Below, in pieces: positions 1-5,069 of a stretch of 5,069 nucleotides of DNA. The translations under genes and the position numbers were made by a program. The first letter of the stretch is position 1. Each line of letters begins with the position of its first letter. Below the pieces are notes generated by a model that saw only the letters and a list, made by a program, of their open reading frames with translations, was not told the origin of the DNA and ran no database searches. Origin of the DNA: TMED27 sp037969235 (GTDB taxonomy: Bacteria > Pseudomonadota > Alphaproteobacteria > Micavibrionales > Micavibrionaceae); assembly GCA_037969235.1 (NCBI GenBank), contig JBBKXA010000050.1, positions 1 through 5,069 of the forward strand, given 5' to 3'.

Positions 1-47
1 TTCCCGCTGCACGCCCCGTCGGTATAAATTTCAACATTCTTAACCAT
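1..47 (-). CDS. rnhA: Ribonuclease HI, N-terminal fragment cut by the window edge
   Basis: Only the first 15 codons and two further bases are present, reading leftward from an ATG at 47-45. They translate as MVKNVEIYTDGACSG, with the next codon starting AA. This matches the start of RNase HI, which in E. coli begins M-L-K-Q-V-E-I-F-T-D-G-S. The Asp at residue 10 falls exactly on the first catalytic, metal-binding Asp of the family. RNase HI cuts the RNA strand of RNA-DNA hybrids in the cytoplasm and so removes R-loops and primers. The start overlaps the end of the upstream kinase-like gene by 8 bases (40-47), and a strong ribosome binding site (GGAGG, 58-54) sits 6 bases ahead of the ATG inside that gene, so translation is probably coupled. 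The rest of the protein lies outside the window, so the other catalytic residues cannot be checked. Confidence 0.9.
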   Translation of the reverse strand, partial: MVKNVEIYTDGACSG

Positions 48-792
48 CGAGCGCCTCCGCCACTTGCGCTATAAAAGCCCCTTCACTGCTCAAATCCACG
101 TTATGCGAGGGCAACACAACGCCGTACTCCTTCGCCAATGCGCTATATTTCGGCAACCGCGCTTCAAATAAATGCGGAAAAATCCAGCGCAAAAACTCTA
201 TCGGGTCAATCTCCTCCACCTCATTCAATCCAAATTTCGCCATATATCGCGCCAAACGCTCATGCAAGAACGCTGGTGGAAAATATAACGGCTTGGGTGA
301 CTCTAAGGCCCGCTTTAAAATTTCCGCCTGCCCCGCCTGATGCACTTGTAAATAAACTAGAACTGAACGTTGCCCGATCTTCGCCAATACACGCTCATCC
401 TCAACTTCACACAAGCTCCCCGAAGAATCACACACAAAGTGTCCTTTTGCCGCTTCCACCGCATCAGGCATATCTCGTAAAACATCACATTCCGCCTTGT
501 AATATAAAGCCTGCCGTGTTTCAAACTCCGCGAAACTCAGACCGCCGCGCGATGGATCACCCAACTGCCCCACAAAATCCGAAAGACTAGAGATATTCGT
601 AGTGCTCATCTCCCCGTCACCTGTGATGAGATGCCCTAAATATGTTGTCCCGATTAAATAATCACACGAATAATTCATCCACCCCCACTCAGCAAGCTGA
701 GCCGAAATAAATGACTTTCCCACCCCCGACATACCAATAAAAGTAATCGCCTTCCGTTCTTGCGCCAAAAACTGCGTTTTTGTGGGCTTCAT
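40..792 (-). CDS. P-loop kinase-like protein of unknown substrate, 250 aa
   Basis: I do not recognise a named gene. A beta strand (A-I-T-F-I) leads into a Walker A motif G-M-S-G-V-G-K-S at residues 20-27. An Asp (D44, in N-Y-S-C-D-Y) sits where shikimate and related small-molecule kinases place their substrate or Mg-binding Asp. A second hydrophobic strand ending in Asp (F-V-C-D-S-S-G-S, 119-126) and a strand V-L-V-Y-L-Q-V (144-150) followed by K-R-A-L-E-S-P-K-P-L (160-169) resemble the core and lid of the shikimate-kinase fold. At 250 aa it is longer than shikimate kinase (about 170-200); the extra length is mainly the C-terminal third. ATG at 792 is preferred: GAGG lies 9 bases before it and it begins one base after the ispH stop. 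A TTG at 801 would sit directly against that GAGG. The gene lies in the ispH-rnhA interval where alphaproteobacteria often carry thrB, but it does not resemble the homoserine kinases I know. ATP binding is likely; the substrate is unknown. Confidence 0.8.
   Translation of the reverse strand: MKPTKTQFLAQERKAITFIGMSGVGKSFISAQLAEWGWMNYSCDYLIGTTYLGHLITGDGEMSTTNISSLSDFVGQLGDPSRGGLSFAEFETRQALYYKAECDVLRDMPDAVEAAKGHFVCDSSGSLCEVEDERVLAKIGQRSVLVYLQVHQAGQAEILKRALESPKPLYFPPAFLHERLARYMAKFGLNEVEEIDPIEFLRWIFPHLFEARLPKYSALAKEYGVVLPSHNVDLSSEGAFIAQVAEALDG
54..58 (-). promoter_or_regulatory. Ribosome binding site of rnhA
   Basis: GGAGG on the minus strand, 6 bases before the rnhA ATG at 47. It lies within the last codons of the kinase-like gene. 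It settles the rnhA start and supports expression of the two genes from one transcript. Confidence 0.75.
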
Positions 793-793
793 A

Positions 794-1753
794 TCAACCA
801 ACCTCGCTCAAAATTTTCGGTGTTTTAAACACCACATTTTCCTGCGTAATCGCAATTTCACGGATGGATACATCAAAACGTTGCCGCGCCGCTTCTATCA
901 CTTCGTCGACCAAAATCTCTGGCGCGCTCGCTCCGGCTGTAATGCCCAGAGTTTTTACACCTTCCAGCCACGTCCAATCAATATCCACCGCCCGCTGCAC
1001 GAGCAATGCTTTCTCACATCCATGCAACGCTGCAACTTCTACCAGACGATTAGAGTTCGACGAATTAGGCGCACCAATAACAATCACCGCATCACTTTCG
1101 GGTGCAATCGCCTTCACCGCCGCTTGGCGATTAGTCGTGGCATAACAGATATCTTCCTTATGCGGCCCTTGAATGGCGGGGAATTTAACCCGCAAAGCTT
1201 CAACAATCGCCGCCGTGTCATCCACCGACAATGTCGTTTGCGTACAATAAGCCAGGCGGGTTTCATCGTCCACGCTCAGATCTGCAACATCCTCTATCGT
1301 CTCAACAAGCAAAACCGCACCTTGTGGCAATTGCCCCATCGTGCCAATCACCTCGGGATGCCCGCGATGCCCGATCAAAACGATCTGCAAGCCATTATTA
1401 AAATGCCGTTCAGCCTCGCGATGCACTTTGCTGACCAACGGGCACGTCGCATCAATAAAAAACATCTCCCGCGCCGCTGCATTCTCCGGCACAGACTTGG
1501 GTACACCATGCGCCGAAAAAATCACTGGCTGCCCATCATGGGGAATTTCATCCAATTCCTCAACAAACACCGCGCCTTGCGCACGCAACGAATCCACCAC
1601 ATATTTATTATGCACAATCTCATGCCGCACATAAACAGGCGCGCCATATTTAACCAAAGCCCGCTCAACGATTTGAATCGCTCGATCAACTCCCGCGCAA
1701 AAACCGCGCGGCGCTGCCAATAATATTGTTAATTGTGGGGCACTTCCACTCAT
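794..1753 (-). CDS. ispH: 4-hydroxy-3-methylbut-2-enyl diphosphate reductase, 319 aa
   Basis: IspH (LytB) is the last enzyme of the methylerythritol phosphate pathway. It reduces HMBPP to IPP and DMAPP using an oxygen-sensitive [4Fe-4S] cluster in the cytoplasm. The three cluster cysteines are visible: C19 in P-R-G-F-C-A-G-V, C104 in D-A-T-C-P, and C203 in D-I-C-Y-A-T. The substrate-binding histidines are H48 (V-H-N), H82 (S-A-H-G-V) and H132 (G-H-P-E), next to the proton-relay Glu E134. The diphosphate-binding residues S231, S232 and N233 (N-S-S-N-S-N-R) and S276 (T-A-G-A-S-A-P) are present. Length is normal and no key residue is missing. The G-A-P-N-S-S-N-S version is typical of alphaproteobacteria. 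The ATG at 1753 places the first conserved strand (T-I-L-L-A-A-P-R-G-F-C) at residues 9-19, as expected. It is the first gene of a leftward operon with the kinase-like gene and rnhA. Confidence 0.97.
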   Translation of the reverse strand: MSGSAPQLTILLAAPRGFCAGVDRAIQIVERALVKYGAPVYVRHEIVHNKYVVDSLRAQGAVFVEELDEIPHDGQPVIFSAHGVPKSVPENAAAREMFFIDATCPLVSKVHREAERHFNNGLQIVLIGHRGHPEVIGTMGQLPQGAVLLVETIEDVADLSVDDETRLAYCTQTTLSVDDTAAIVEALRVKFPAIQGPHKEDICYATTNRQAAVKAIAPESDAVIVIGAPNSSNSNRLVEVAALHGCEKALLVQRAVDIDWTWLEGVKTLGITAGASAPEILVDEVIEAARQRFDVSIREIAITQENVVFKTPKILSEVG

Positions 1754-1840
1754 TCTTTACTCATCTCTTGCGCTCTACATTTTCGTTTCGTAAGCTATAT
1801 CACCGTTTAACGTATATTTTCTACCATTGAGGTCGCAAAA
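1754..1840. promoter_or_regulatory. Divergent intergenic region between ispH and the lipoprotein gene
   Basis: These 87 AT-rich bases separate two genes that start away from each other, so promoters in both directions must lie here or overlap the gene starts. Rightward, TATATT (1813-1818) is a good -10 candidate without a convincing -35, and GAGGT (1829-1833) is a ribosome binding site 7 bases before the lipoprotein ATG at 1841. No clear operator palindrome was seen. Confidence 0.55.
1811..1838 (-). promoter_or_regulatory. Candidate sigma70-type promoter for the ispH operon
   Basis: On the minus strand, TTGCGA (1838-1833, 4 of 6 matches to the -35 consensus) and TATACG (1816-1811, 4 of 6 to the -10) are separated by 16 bases. 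Transcription would begin near 1804, giving a leader of about 50 bases before the ispH ATG at 1753. The placement is reasonable, but the match is modest and it was found by eye. The -35 box lies right against the lipoprotein start on the other strand, so the two promoters could interfere. Confidence 0.3.
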
Positions 1841-2662
1841 ATGAAACCTAAAATCAAGCCCGCTAGATCGCTTCTCTTCACGCTAGCTTTATTTGCACTC
1901 TGTTCATGTCAAACCGTCGAAGGGGTAAAGCGCGACATCCAAGATATCCAACTCCCCACCGCTAGCAGCCTCAGCGCGGCATCTTCCGCATCCAATAAAC
2001 AACTCGTCTACACTGGCGATTGCCCGCAAATAGAAGCCGTAGGCGAGCTCCGCGCTATGTCACAATTCATCAACCCGAATCGTCCCACCGATAGCGGCCT
2101 TGTCTCCCGCCTCGATATCACCGATCTACAAAGCATCTGTAGCGCAGACGTCAATAATGTCACCGTGGATATCAACATATTAATGAACGGGACAATCGGC
2201 GAAGCAGGGCGCGGCGCAAAAGCCAGCTACACCTATCCATTTTTCGTAGCCGTCACAACCAACAAAGGCGAAATACTGGCCAAAGAAGTCTTCACCGCCG
2301 CCCTCACTTACGCCCCAGGTCAAATGACACAAAGCTACACTGAAAAAATGCGCCCCGTCATTCCGCTTAAAAATGGTGAGAACGCAAACAAATATAAAAT
2401 CCTCATCGGTTTCCAACTCGCGCCCGATCAACTCGCTTATAACCGCCAGAAAATGGCAGAACAGGAAATGATCGAAGAAGCCACACGCCGCGCCGCAGAA
2501 CTCGCCGCCGAACAAGCCGCCATCGCTCCGCCGCCGCCTTCCGCCCCCCCTGCATCACCGATTATATCGCCTATCGTTTTATCACCGGACGCAACGCCTG
2601 CGCCAACCGCCGCCCCTTCCGATAAAATCTATATCGGACGCCCGCTTGATATAACGCCATAA
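1841..2662 (+). CDS. Predicted lipoprotein of unknown function, 273 aa
   Basis: The N terminus is a classic lipoprotein signal: a basic stretch (K-P-K-I-K-P-A-R), a hydrophobic core (residues 10-21) and a lipobox ending L-C-S-C with the modified cysteine at C23. Gln at position +2 is compatible with transport to the outer membrane rather than retention, which is an inference. The mature protein has a low-complexity Ala/Ser linker (41-51) and a middle domain of about 150 residues that looks like beta strands (V-N-N-V-T-V-D-I-N-I-L and Y-P-F-F-V-A-V-T-T). Two cysteines, C61 and C100, could form a disulfide in the periplasm. A charged, Ala-rich helix follows at about 203-226, then a Pro/Ala-rich tail, ending P-S-D-K-I-Y-I-G-R-P-L-D-I-T-P. 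I do not recognise a named family. The ATG has a good ribosome binding site (GAGGT, 7 bases). gmhA follows after 11 bases, so the pair is probably co-transcribed, which hints at an envelope role. Confidence 0.85.
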   Translation: MKPKIKPARSLLFTLALFALCSCQTVEGVKRDIQDIQLPTASSLSAASSASNKQLVYTGDCPQIEAVGELRAMSQFINPNRPTDSGLVSRLDITDLQSICSADVNNVTVDINILMNGTIGEAGRGAKASYTYPFFVAVTTNKGEILAKEVFTAALTYAPGQMTQSYTEKMRPVIPLKNGENANKYKILIGFQLAPDQLAYNRQKMAEQEMIEEATRRAAELAAEQAAIAPPPPSAPPASPIISPIVLSPDATPAPTAAPSDKIYIGRPLDITP

Positions 2663-2673
2663 CAGAAAGCACC

Positions 2674-3303
2674 ATGATGGATCTAACGACAAAAAAACCA
2701 GAATACCGCGAAAACGCCAAACCCATCGATGCACGCCAAATCTGGGATTCCACATTCGACACTCACCAGCGCGTGTTAAAGGAAACCTTCGAAACGCAAT
2801 TCGATGCTTTTAACCAATGGGTGGAAATCGCCGTGCCCGCCATTAAAAACGGCAATAAAATCATCACATTCGGCAATGGCGGCAGCGCCACCGACTCCCA
2901 ACATATTGCCACAGAAATGGCCGTCAAATTGCACAAAGAGCGCTCCCCTATTGCGGCCATGTCACTGGCGCTCGATGCATCCGCGATCACGGCTTGCGCC
3001 AACGATTACGGCTTTGATCAAATTTTCCAACGCCAAATGCGCGCCCTAGGATATGCAGGTGACATCGCCGTAGGCCTCAGCACATCAGGCAACAGCGCCA
3101 ATGTCTTGAACGGCCTCAAAAAAGCACGCCGCATGGGCATGAAAACTGTCGGCCTCACGGGCAAAAGCGGCGGAAAAATGGGCGATCATTGCGACATCCT
3201 CATCAAAATCCCCCACGACTACCCCGGCATGATCCAAGAAATGCACATCACCATCGGTCATCTTTTTGTGGAGGTATTAGAAAAGAAATTAGGGTTGGTT
3301 TAA
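2674..3303 (+). CDS. gmhA: Phosphoheptose isomerase (sedoheptulose 7-phosphate isomerase), 209 aa
   Basis: GmhA converts sedoheptulose 7-phosphate to D-glycero-D-manno-heptose 7-phosphate, the first step toward ADP-heptose for the lipopolysaccharide inner core. It is a cytoplasmic SIS-domain enzyme, usually a tetramer. The phosphate-binding motif G-N-G-G-S-A is at 67-72, and a second sugar-phosphate loop S-T-S-G-N-S-A-N is at 136-143. Residues equivalent to the E. coli zinc and catalytic set (H61, E65, Q172, H180) are H77 and E81 (D-S-Q-H-I-A-T-E) and Q188 and H196 (I-Q-E-M-H-I-T-I-G-H). T-G-K-S-G-G-K-M (162-169) also matches the family. The N terminus is about 16 residues longer than E. coli GmhA. 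ATG at 2674 and ATG at 2677 are adjacent, and a weak purine-rich site (AGAAAG, 2664-2669) does not decide between them. DiaA, a related SIS protein, is less likely given the intact active site. It probably shares a transcript with the lipoprotein gene. Confidence 0.92.
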   Translation: MMDLTTKKPEYRENAKPIDARQIWDSTFDTHQRVLKETFETQFDAFNQWVEIAVPAIKNGNKIITFGNGGSATDSQHIATEMAVKLHKERSPIAAMSLALDASAITACANDYGFDQIFQRQMRALGYAGDIAVGLSTSGNSANVLNGLKKARRMGMKTVGLTGKSGGKMGDHCDILIKIPHDYPGMIQEMHITIGHLFVEVLEKKLGLV

Positions 3304-3324
3304 ATTTTAATTTCTCCGTGACTC

Positions 3325-3330
3325 TATAAT
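3325..3330 (+). promoter_or_regulatory. Candidate -10 element upstream of xseB
   Basis: A perfect TATAAT lies in the AT-rich 49-base gap between gmhA and xseB. Transcription would start near 3337, leaving a leader of about 16 bases before the xseB ATG at 3353. No good -35 hexamer lies 16-18 bases upstream (the sequence there is AAATTT-like), so this is only a candidate. The short leader contains no clear ribosome binding site. Confidence 0.4.
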
Positions 3331-3352
3331 CCTTAACAGTTAAAATCGCCCC

Positions 3353-3598
3353 ATGACACAACAAAACACCGCCATAAAAACCATGAGCTTCGAAACCGCA
3401 CTCGCGGAGCTCGAAACCATCGTCCGCAGCTTAGAGAGCGGCGAAGCCCCGCTCGAAGACTCCATTACTGCCTATGAACGCGGCATCGCGCTCAAAACCC
3501 ACTGCGAATCAAAACTCCGCGAAGCCCAAGCCAAAATTGAAAAAATCAACGTCGCCAAAGACGGAACCCTCTCCACCACACCACTCGACGAAGAGTAA
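3353..3598 (+). CDS. xseB: Exodeoxyribonuclease VII small subunit, 81 aa
   Basis: XseB is the small subunit of exonuclease VII, which degrades single-stranded DNA processively from either end in repair and recombination. Several small subunits bind each XseA large subunit. The family signature is clear: M-S-F-E-T-A-L-A-E-L-E-T-I-V (11-24), then L-E-S-G-E-A-P-L-E-D-S (27-37) and Y-E-R-G-I-A-L (41-47), followed by a coiled-coil helix (C-E-S-K-L-R-E-A-Q-A-K-I-E-K-I, 51-65). Length is normal. The ATG at 3353 gives a ten-residue lead before the conserved helix. The in-frame ATG at 3383 (Met 11) would also give a complete domain, and neither has an obvious ribosome binding site. The gene lies just ahead of ispA, a common alphaproteobacterial order. 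The partner xseA is not in the window. Confidence 0.95.
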   Translation: MTQQNTAIKTMSFETALAELETIVRSLESGEAPLEDSITAYERGIALKTHCESKLREAQAKIEKINVAKDGTLSTTPLDEE

Positions 3599-3630
3599 GA
3601 ATCAAACCTTACACAGTTTTTTCAAACTAA

Positions 3631-3706
3631 TTTGTTTTGTGACTAGGCATGAGGAGCGAAGTGTATAATGATACACGAGTAACGAATAACAACGTCACAA
3701 GACAAA
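3631..3706. repeat. 76-base nested palindrome between xseB and ispA
   Basis: Two inverted repeats share one exact centre (between 3668 and 3669). The outer arms are TTTGTTTTGTGAC (3631-3643) and GTCACAAGACAAA (3694-3706): 13 positions, 12 Watson-Crick pairs and one G-T that would be a wobble in RNA. The inner arms are GTGTAT (3661-3666) and ATACAC (3671-3676), with a four-base AATG loop. Between outer and inner arms are two 17-base segments of equal length (3644-3660 and 3677-3693) that do not pair well but are both purine-rich and contain GAGCGAA and AACGAA. Such symmetry suggests a palindromic intergenic repeat or MITE-like element, not a simple terminator; no T-run follows the outer stem. 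In the ispA mRNA the stem would end 3 bases before the ribosome binding site. Copy number elsewhere in the genome cannot be seen here. Confidence 0.75.
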
Positions 3707-3709
3707 CTT

Positions 3710-3715
3710 AGGAAG
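3710..3715 (+). promoter_or_regulatory. Ribosome binding site of ispA
   Basis: AGGAAG ends 5 bases before the ATG at 3721 and supports that start. It begins 3 bases after the right arm of the 76-base palindrome, so folding of the leader could affect ribosome access. Confidence 0.7.
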
Positions 3716-3720
3716 AAAAA

Positions 3721-4635
3721 ATGCCTTCACCAAGATCCGCCTCCCCCGAACTTCAAAACGCCATGAACGATGTATCGCAAGGCGTAAACCGTACGATTGA
3801 GCGCTTGCTGCCTGAAACTGACCTCCCCGAAGCGCCATTATACCAAGCCATGCGCCACGGTGTCTTAGGCGGCGGAAAACGCCTGCGCCCTTTCCTTTGC
3901 ATCCAATCCGCACATTTATTCAACGTCCCCACATCGCGGGCTCGCCGCGTCGCCGCCGCGATTGAATTTATGCATTGTTACTCCCTCATCCATGACGATC
4001 TCCCAGCTATGGACAACGCATCCCTGCGCCGTGGCAAACCCACAGTTCACAAACAATTTGACGAAGCCACTGCAATCCTCGCAGGTGACGCGCTCCTCAC
4101 CCTCGCATTCGAAGTCCTCGTGGCCCCTGAAACCCACGAAGACCCGCATGTGCGCTGTGAGTTAGTACGCGCAATGGCCGATGCTTCAGGCGGTCACGGT
4201 ATGGTCGGCGGACAAATGTTAGACCTCATCGCCGAGCGCGATGACGAAGATTTTGACGTCGGCGAAATTTCACGCCTGCAACGTATGAAAACGGGTAAAC
4301 TCATGGCGTTCGCCTGCGAAGCGGGTGCCATCCTCGGTAAAGCCAGCGATCACCAACGCCGCGCCTTGTGCAATTACGCGCACGATCTCGGCCTCGCATT
4401 CCAAGTCACTGACGATATTCTTGACGTAGAAGCCGACCCCCAAGACACAGGCAAAGACGCTGGCAAAGACGAAGCCGCAGGCAAAGCCACCTTCGTCTCC
4501 ACTTTGGGTAAAGAAGCCGCCCGCGCCCGCGCCGAAATGATCGCCGCCCAAGCCAAACGTCACCTCAACATCTTCGAAGGCCGCGAAAAAATGCTCAAAG
4601 AATTAGCGGATTACGTGCTGGAAAGACGGGCTTAA
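3721..4635 (+). CDS. ispA: Farnesyl diphosphate synthase (short-chain polyprenyl synthase), 304 aa
   Basis: IspA joins DMAPP with two IPP units to make farnesyl diphosphate (C15), the precursor of undecaprenyl phosphate, quinone tails and hopanoid-type lipids, in the cytoplasm. Family motifs are in order: G-G-G-K-R-L-R-P (50-57, IPP binding), the first Asp-rich motif D92-D93-L-P-A-M-D98 followed by L-R-R-G-K-P-T (102-108), A-G-D-A-L-L (121-126), G-G-Q-M-L-D (163-168), K-T-G-K-L (190-194), and the second Asp-rich motif D231-D232-I-L-D235. Y87-S88 before the first motif match the E. coli enzyme and favour a C15 product. The positions after D98 read N-A-S where E. coli has D-D-D, but the metal-binding Asp residues are intact. 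The C-terminal T-G-K-D-A-G-K-D loop (243-250) is normal for the family. Length is typical. The usual alphaproteobacterial follower dxs is absent; the next gene runs the opposite way. Confidence 0.96.
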   Translation: MPSPRSASPELQNAMNDVSQGVNRTIERLLPETDLPEAPLYQAMRHGVLGGGKRLRPFLCIQSAHLFNVPTSRARRVAAAIEFMHCYSLIHDDLPAMDNASLRRGKPTVHKQFDEATAILAGDALLTLAFEVLVAPETHEDPHVRCELVRAMADASGGHGMVGGQMLDLIAERDDEDFDVGEISRLQRMKTGKLMAFACEAGAILGKASDHQRRALCNYAHDLGLAFQVTDDILDVEADPQDTGKDAGKDEAAGKATFVSTLGKEAARARAEMIAAQAKRHLNIFEGREKMLKELADYVLERRA

Positions 4636-4643
4636 ACCGGTCT

Positions 4644-5042
4644 TTAATGCACTGGCCCATCATGTTTTGATAAATCTACGCCAGCATCGCTGCCATCAAA
4701 GCCATGCTTTTGAACATATTCACCGTACGCAGCATCTATAACTCGCTGTATTCTTTCATGATCCGTGTATTTACTCATGATAAGCTCAACTTTTTTACCA
4801 TCTTCAATAATCGAGTGAGGCGTTTTACCATTAGCATCTGGAAGATGCGGGTCAGCCCCATGCATAATAAGAAGCGCAATACGCGATAATGCATCCGCAG
4901 CGATCAGTTCATCCACCTCTCGCTGGTCATCTGTATAGCCAACTGCATCACGGCCTTCTCTTTCAACTGTGACCATGTCCATTGCATACGATATAGCTTG
5001 CCCAAGATATGTTGTTTTACAACGATCTCCAAAACTAGACAT
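4644..5042 (-). CDS. Small ankyrin-repeat-like protein, possibly continuing beyond the right edge
   Basis: The 132-residue product has one recognisable ankyrin-type unit at about 52-79: A-L-S-R-I-A-L-L-I-M-H-G-A-D-P-H, then D-A-N-G-K-T-P-H-S-I-I. H-G-A-D-P and D-x-x-G-K-T-P are the hallmark turn and the start of the next repeat. The rest (V-E-L-I-M-S-K-Y, then E-R-I-Q-R-V-I-D-A-A-Y) is helical, followed by a polar tail ending D-L-S-K-H-D-G-P-V-H. Ankyrin repeats mediate protein-protein contacts; a partner cannot be named. The ATG at 5042 has no ribosome binding site nearby. The frame stays open through the 9 codons to base 5069, so the true start may lie outside, with this Met internal. The AT-rich sequence just upstream (5049-5058) would equally suit a promoter. 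The gene converges on ispA, with 8 bases between the stop codons. A second in-frame Met lies at residue 21. Confidence 0.65.
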   Translation of the reverse strand: MSSFGDRCKTTYLGQAISYAMDMVTVEREGRDAVGYTDDQREVDELIAADALSRIALLIMHGADPHLPDANGKTPHSIIEDGKKVELIMSKYTDHERIQRVIDAAYGEYVQKHGFDGSDAGVDLSKHDGPVH

Positions 5043-5069
5043 ATTTTGAAATATATTTGTTATCCCTTC

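Noticed and set aside
138..590. A 150-codon open frame on the + strand opposite the kinase-like gene
   Set aside because: Antisense to a gene with a Walker A motif and coupled neighbours; its product is low-complexity and His/Pro-rich, with no family resemblance.
793..801. TTG start at 801 for the kinase-like gene
   Set aside because: The only ribosome binding site (GAGG) would touch the TTG with no spacing, while it lies 9 bases from the ATG at 792.
782..1723. A 313-codon open frame on the + strand opposite ispH
   Set aside because: It lies almost wholly antisense to a complete, motif-perfect ispH. Its product is rich in Arg, His and Asn with no recognisable domain, as expected from a reverse-complement shadow.
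1750..1764. A four-codon upstream frame (ATGAGTAAAGAATGA) overlapping the ispH start on the minus strand
   Set aside because: It could act in translational coupling, but such short frames arise often by chance and nothing else supports it.
3616..3627. T6 run (3617-3622) after xseB as an intrinsic terminator
   Set aside because: No GC-rich stem precedes it; GTTT/AAAC around it pairs only trivially.
4444..4488. Repeated GGCAAAG words inside ispA
   Set aside because: They encode the normal Lys/Gly loop (T-G-K-D-A-G-K-D) of the enzyme family, so no separate DNA repeat is needed to explain them.
4628..4666. Possible terminator between ispA and the ankyrin-like gene
   Set aside because: CCGGT (4637-4641) and ACTGG (4651-4655) form only a 5-pair stem with one wobble and a 9-base loop, and the following T-run is just four bases and 7 bases away.

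Overview
The window looks like a chromosomal stretch of a Gram-negative alphaproteobacterium with intermediate base composition. Four things support this. IspH carries the G-A-P-N-S-S-N-S form of its substrate motif. The order ispH, kinase-like gene, rnhA matches the ispH-thrB-rnhA cluster known from several alphaproteobacteria. xseB sits just before ispA, a common alphaproteobacterial pairing. gmhA implies heptose-containing lipopolysaccharide. I cannot name a genus from sequence alone.

Layout. Positions 1-1753 hold a tight leftward operon: ispH (isoprenoid precursor synthesis), then a P-loop kinase-like gene of unknown substrate starting one base after the ispH stop, then the first 15 codons of rnhA (RNase HI), which overlaps the kinase gene by 8 bases and runs off the left edge. 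An 87-base divergent intergenic region (1754-1840) should hold promoters for both directions. Rightward from 1841 come an unrecognised lipoprotein, gmhA (11 bases later), xseB (49 bases later, with a perfect TATAAT in the gap) and ispA (122 bases later). The right end holds a leftward gene for a small protein with a single ankyrin-like repeat. It converges on ispA with 8 bases between the stop codons, and its frame is open to the window edge.

Function. IspH makes IPP and DMAPP and IspA condenses them to farnesyl diphosphate, so two steps of one pathway lie on either side of the divergent region. GmhA and the lipoprotein point to the cell envelope. XseB and RNase HI belong to nucleic-acid metabolism. 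Most genes are housekeeping.

The least ordinary features are the 76-base nested palindrome (3631-3706) in front of the ispA ribosome binding site, which may be a small mobile or repeated palindromic element, and the kinase-like gene in the place where homoserine kinase thrB often lies. I found no clear evidence of a new multi-gene system. No rRNA, tRNA, CRISPR array or intact transposon was seen, and no gene-free stretch exceeds 300 bases.
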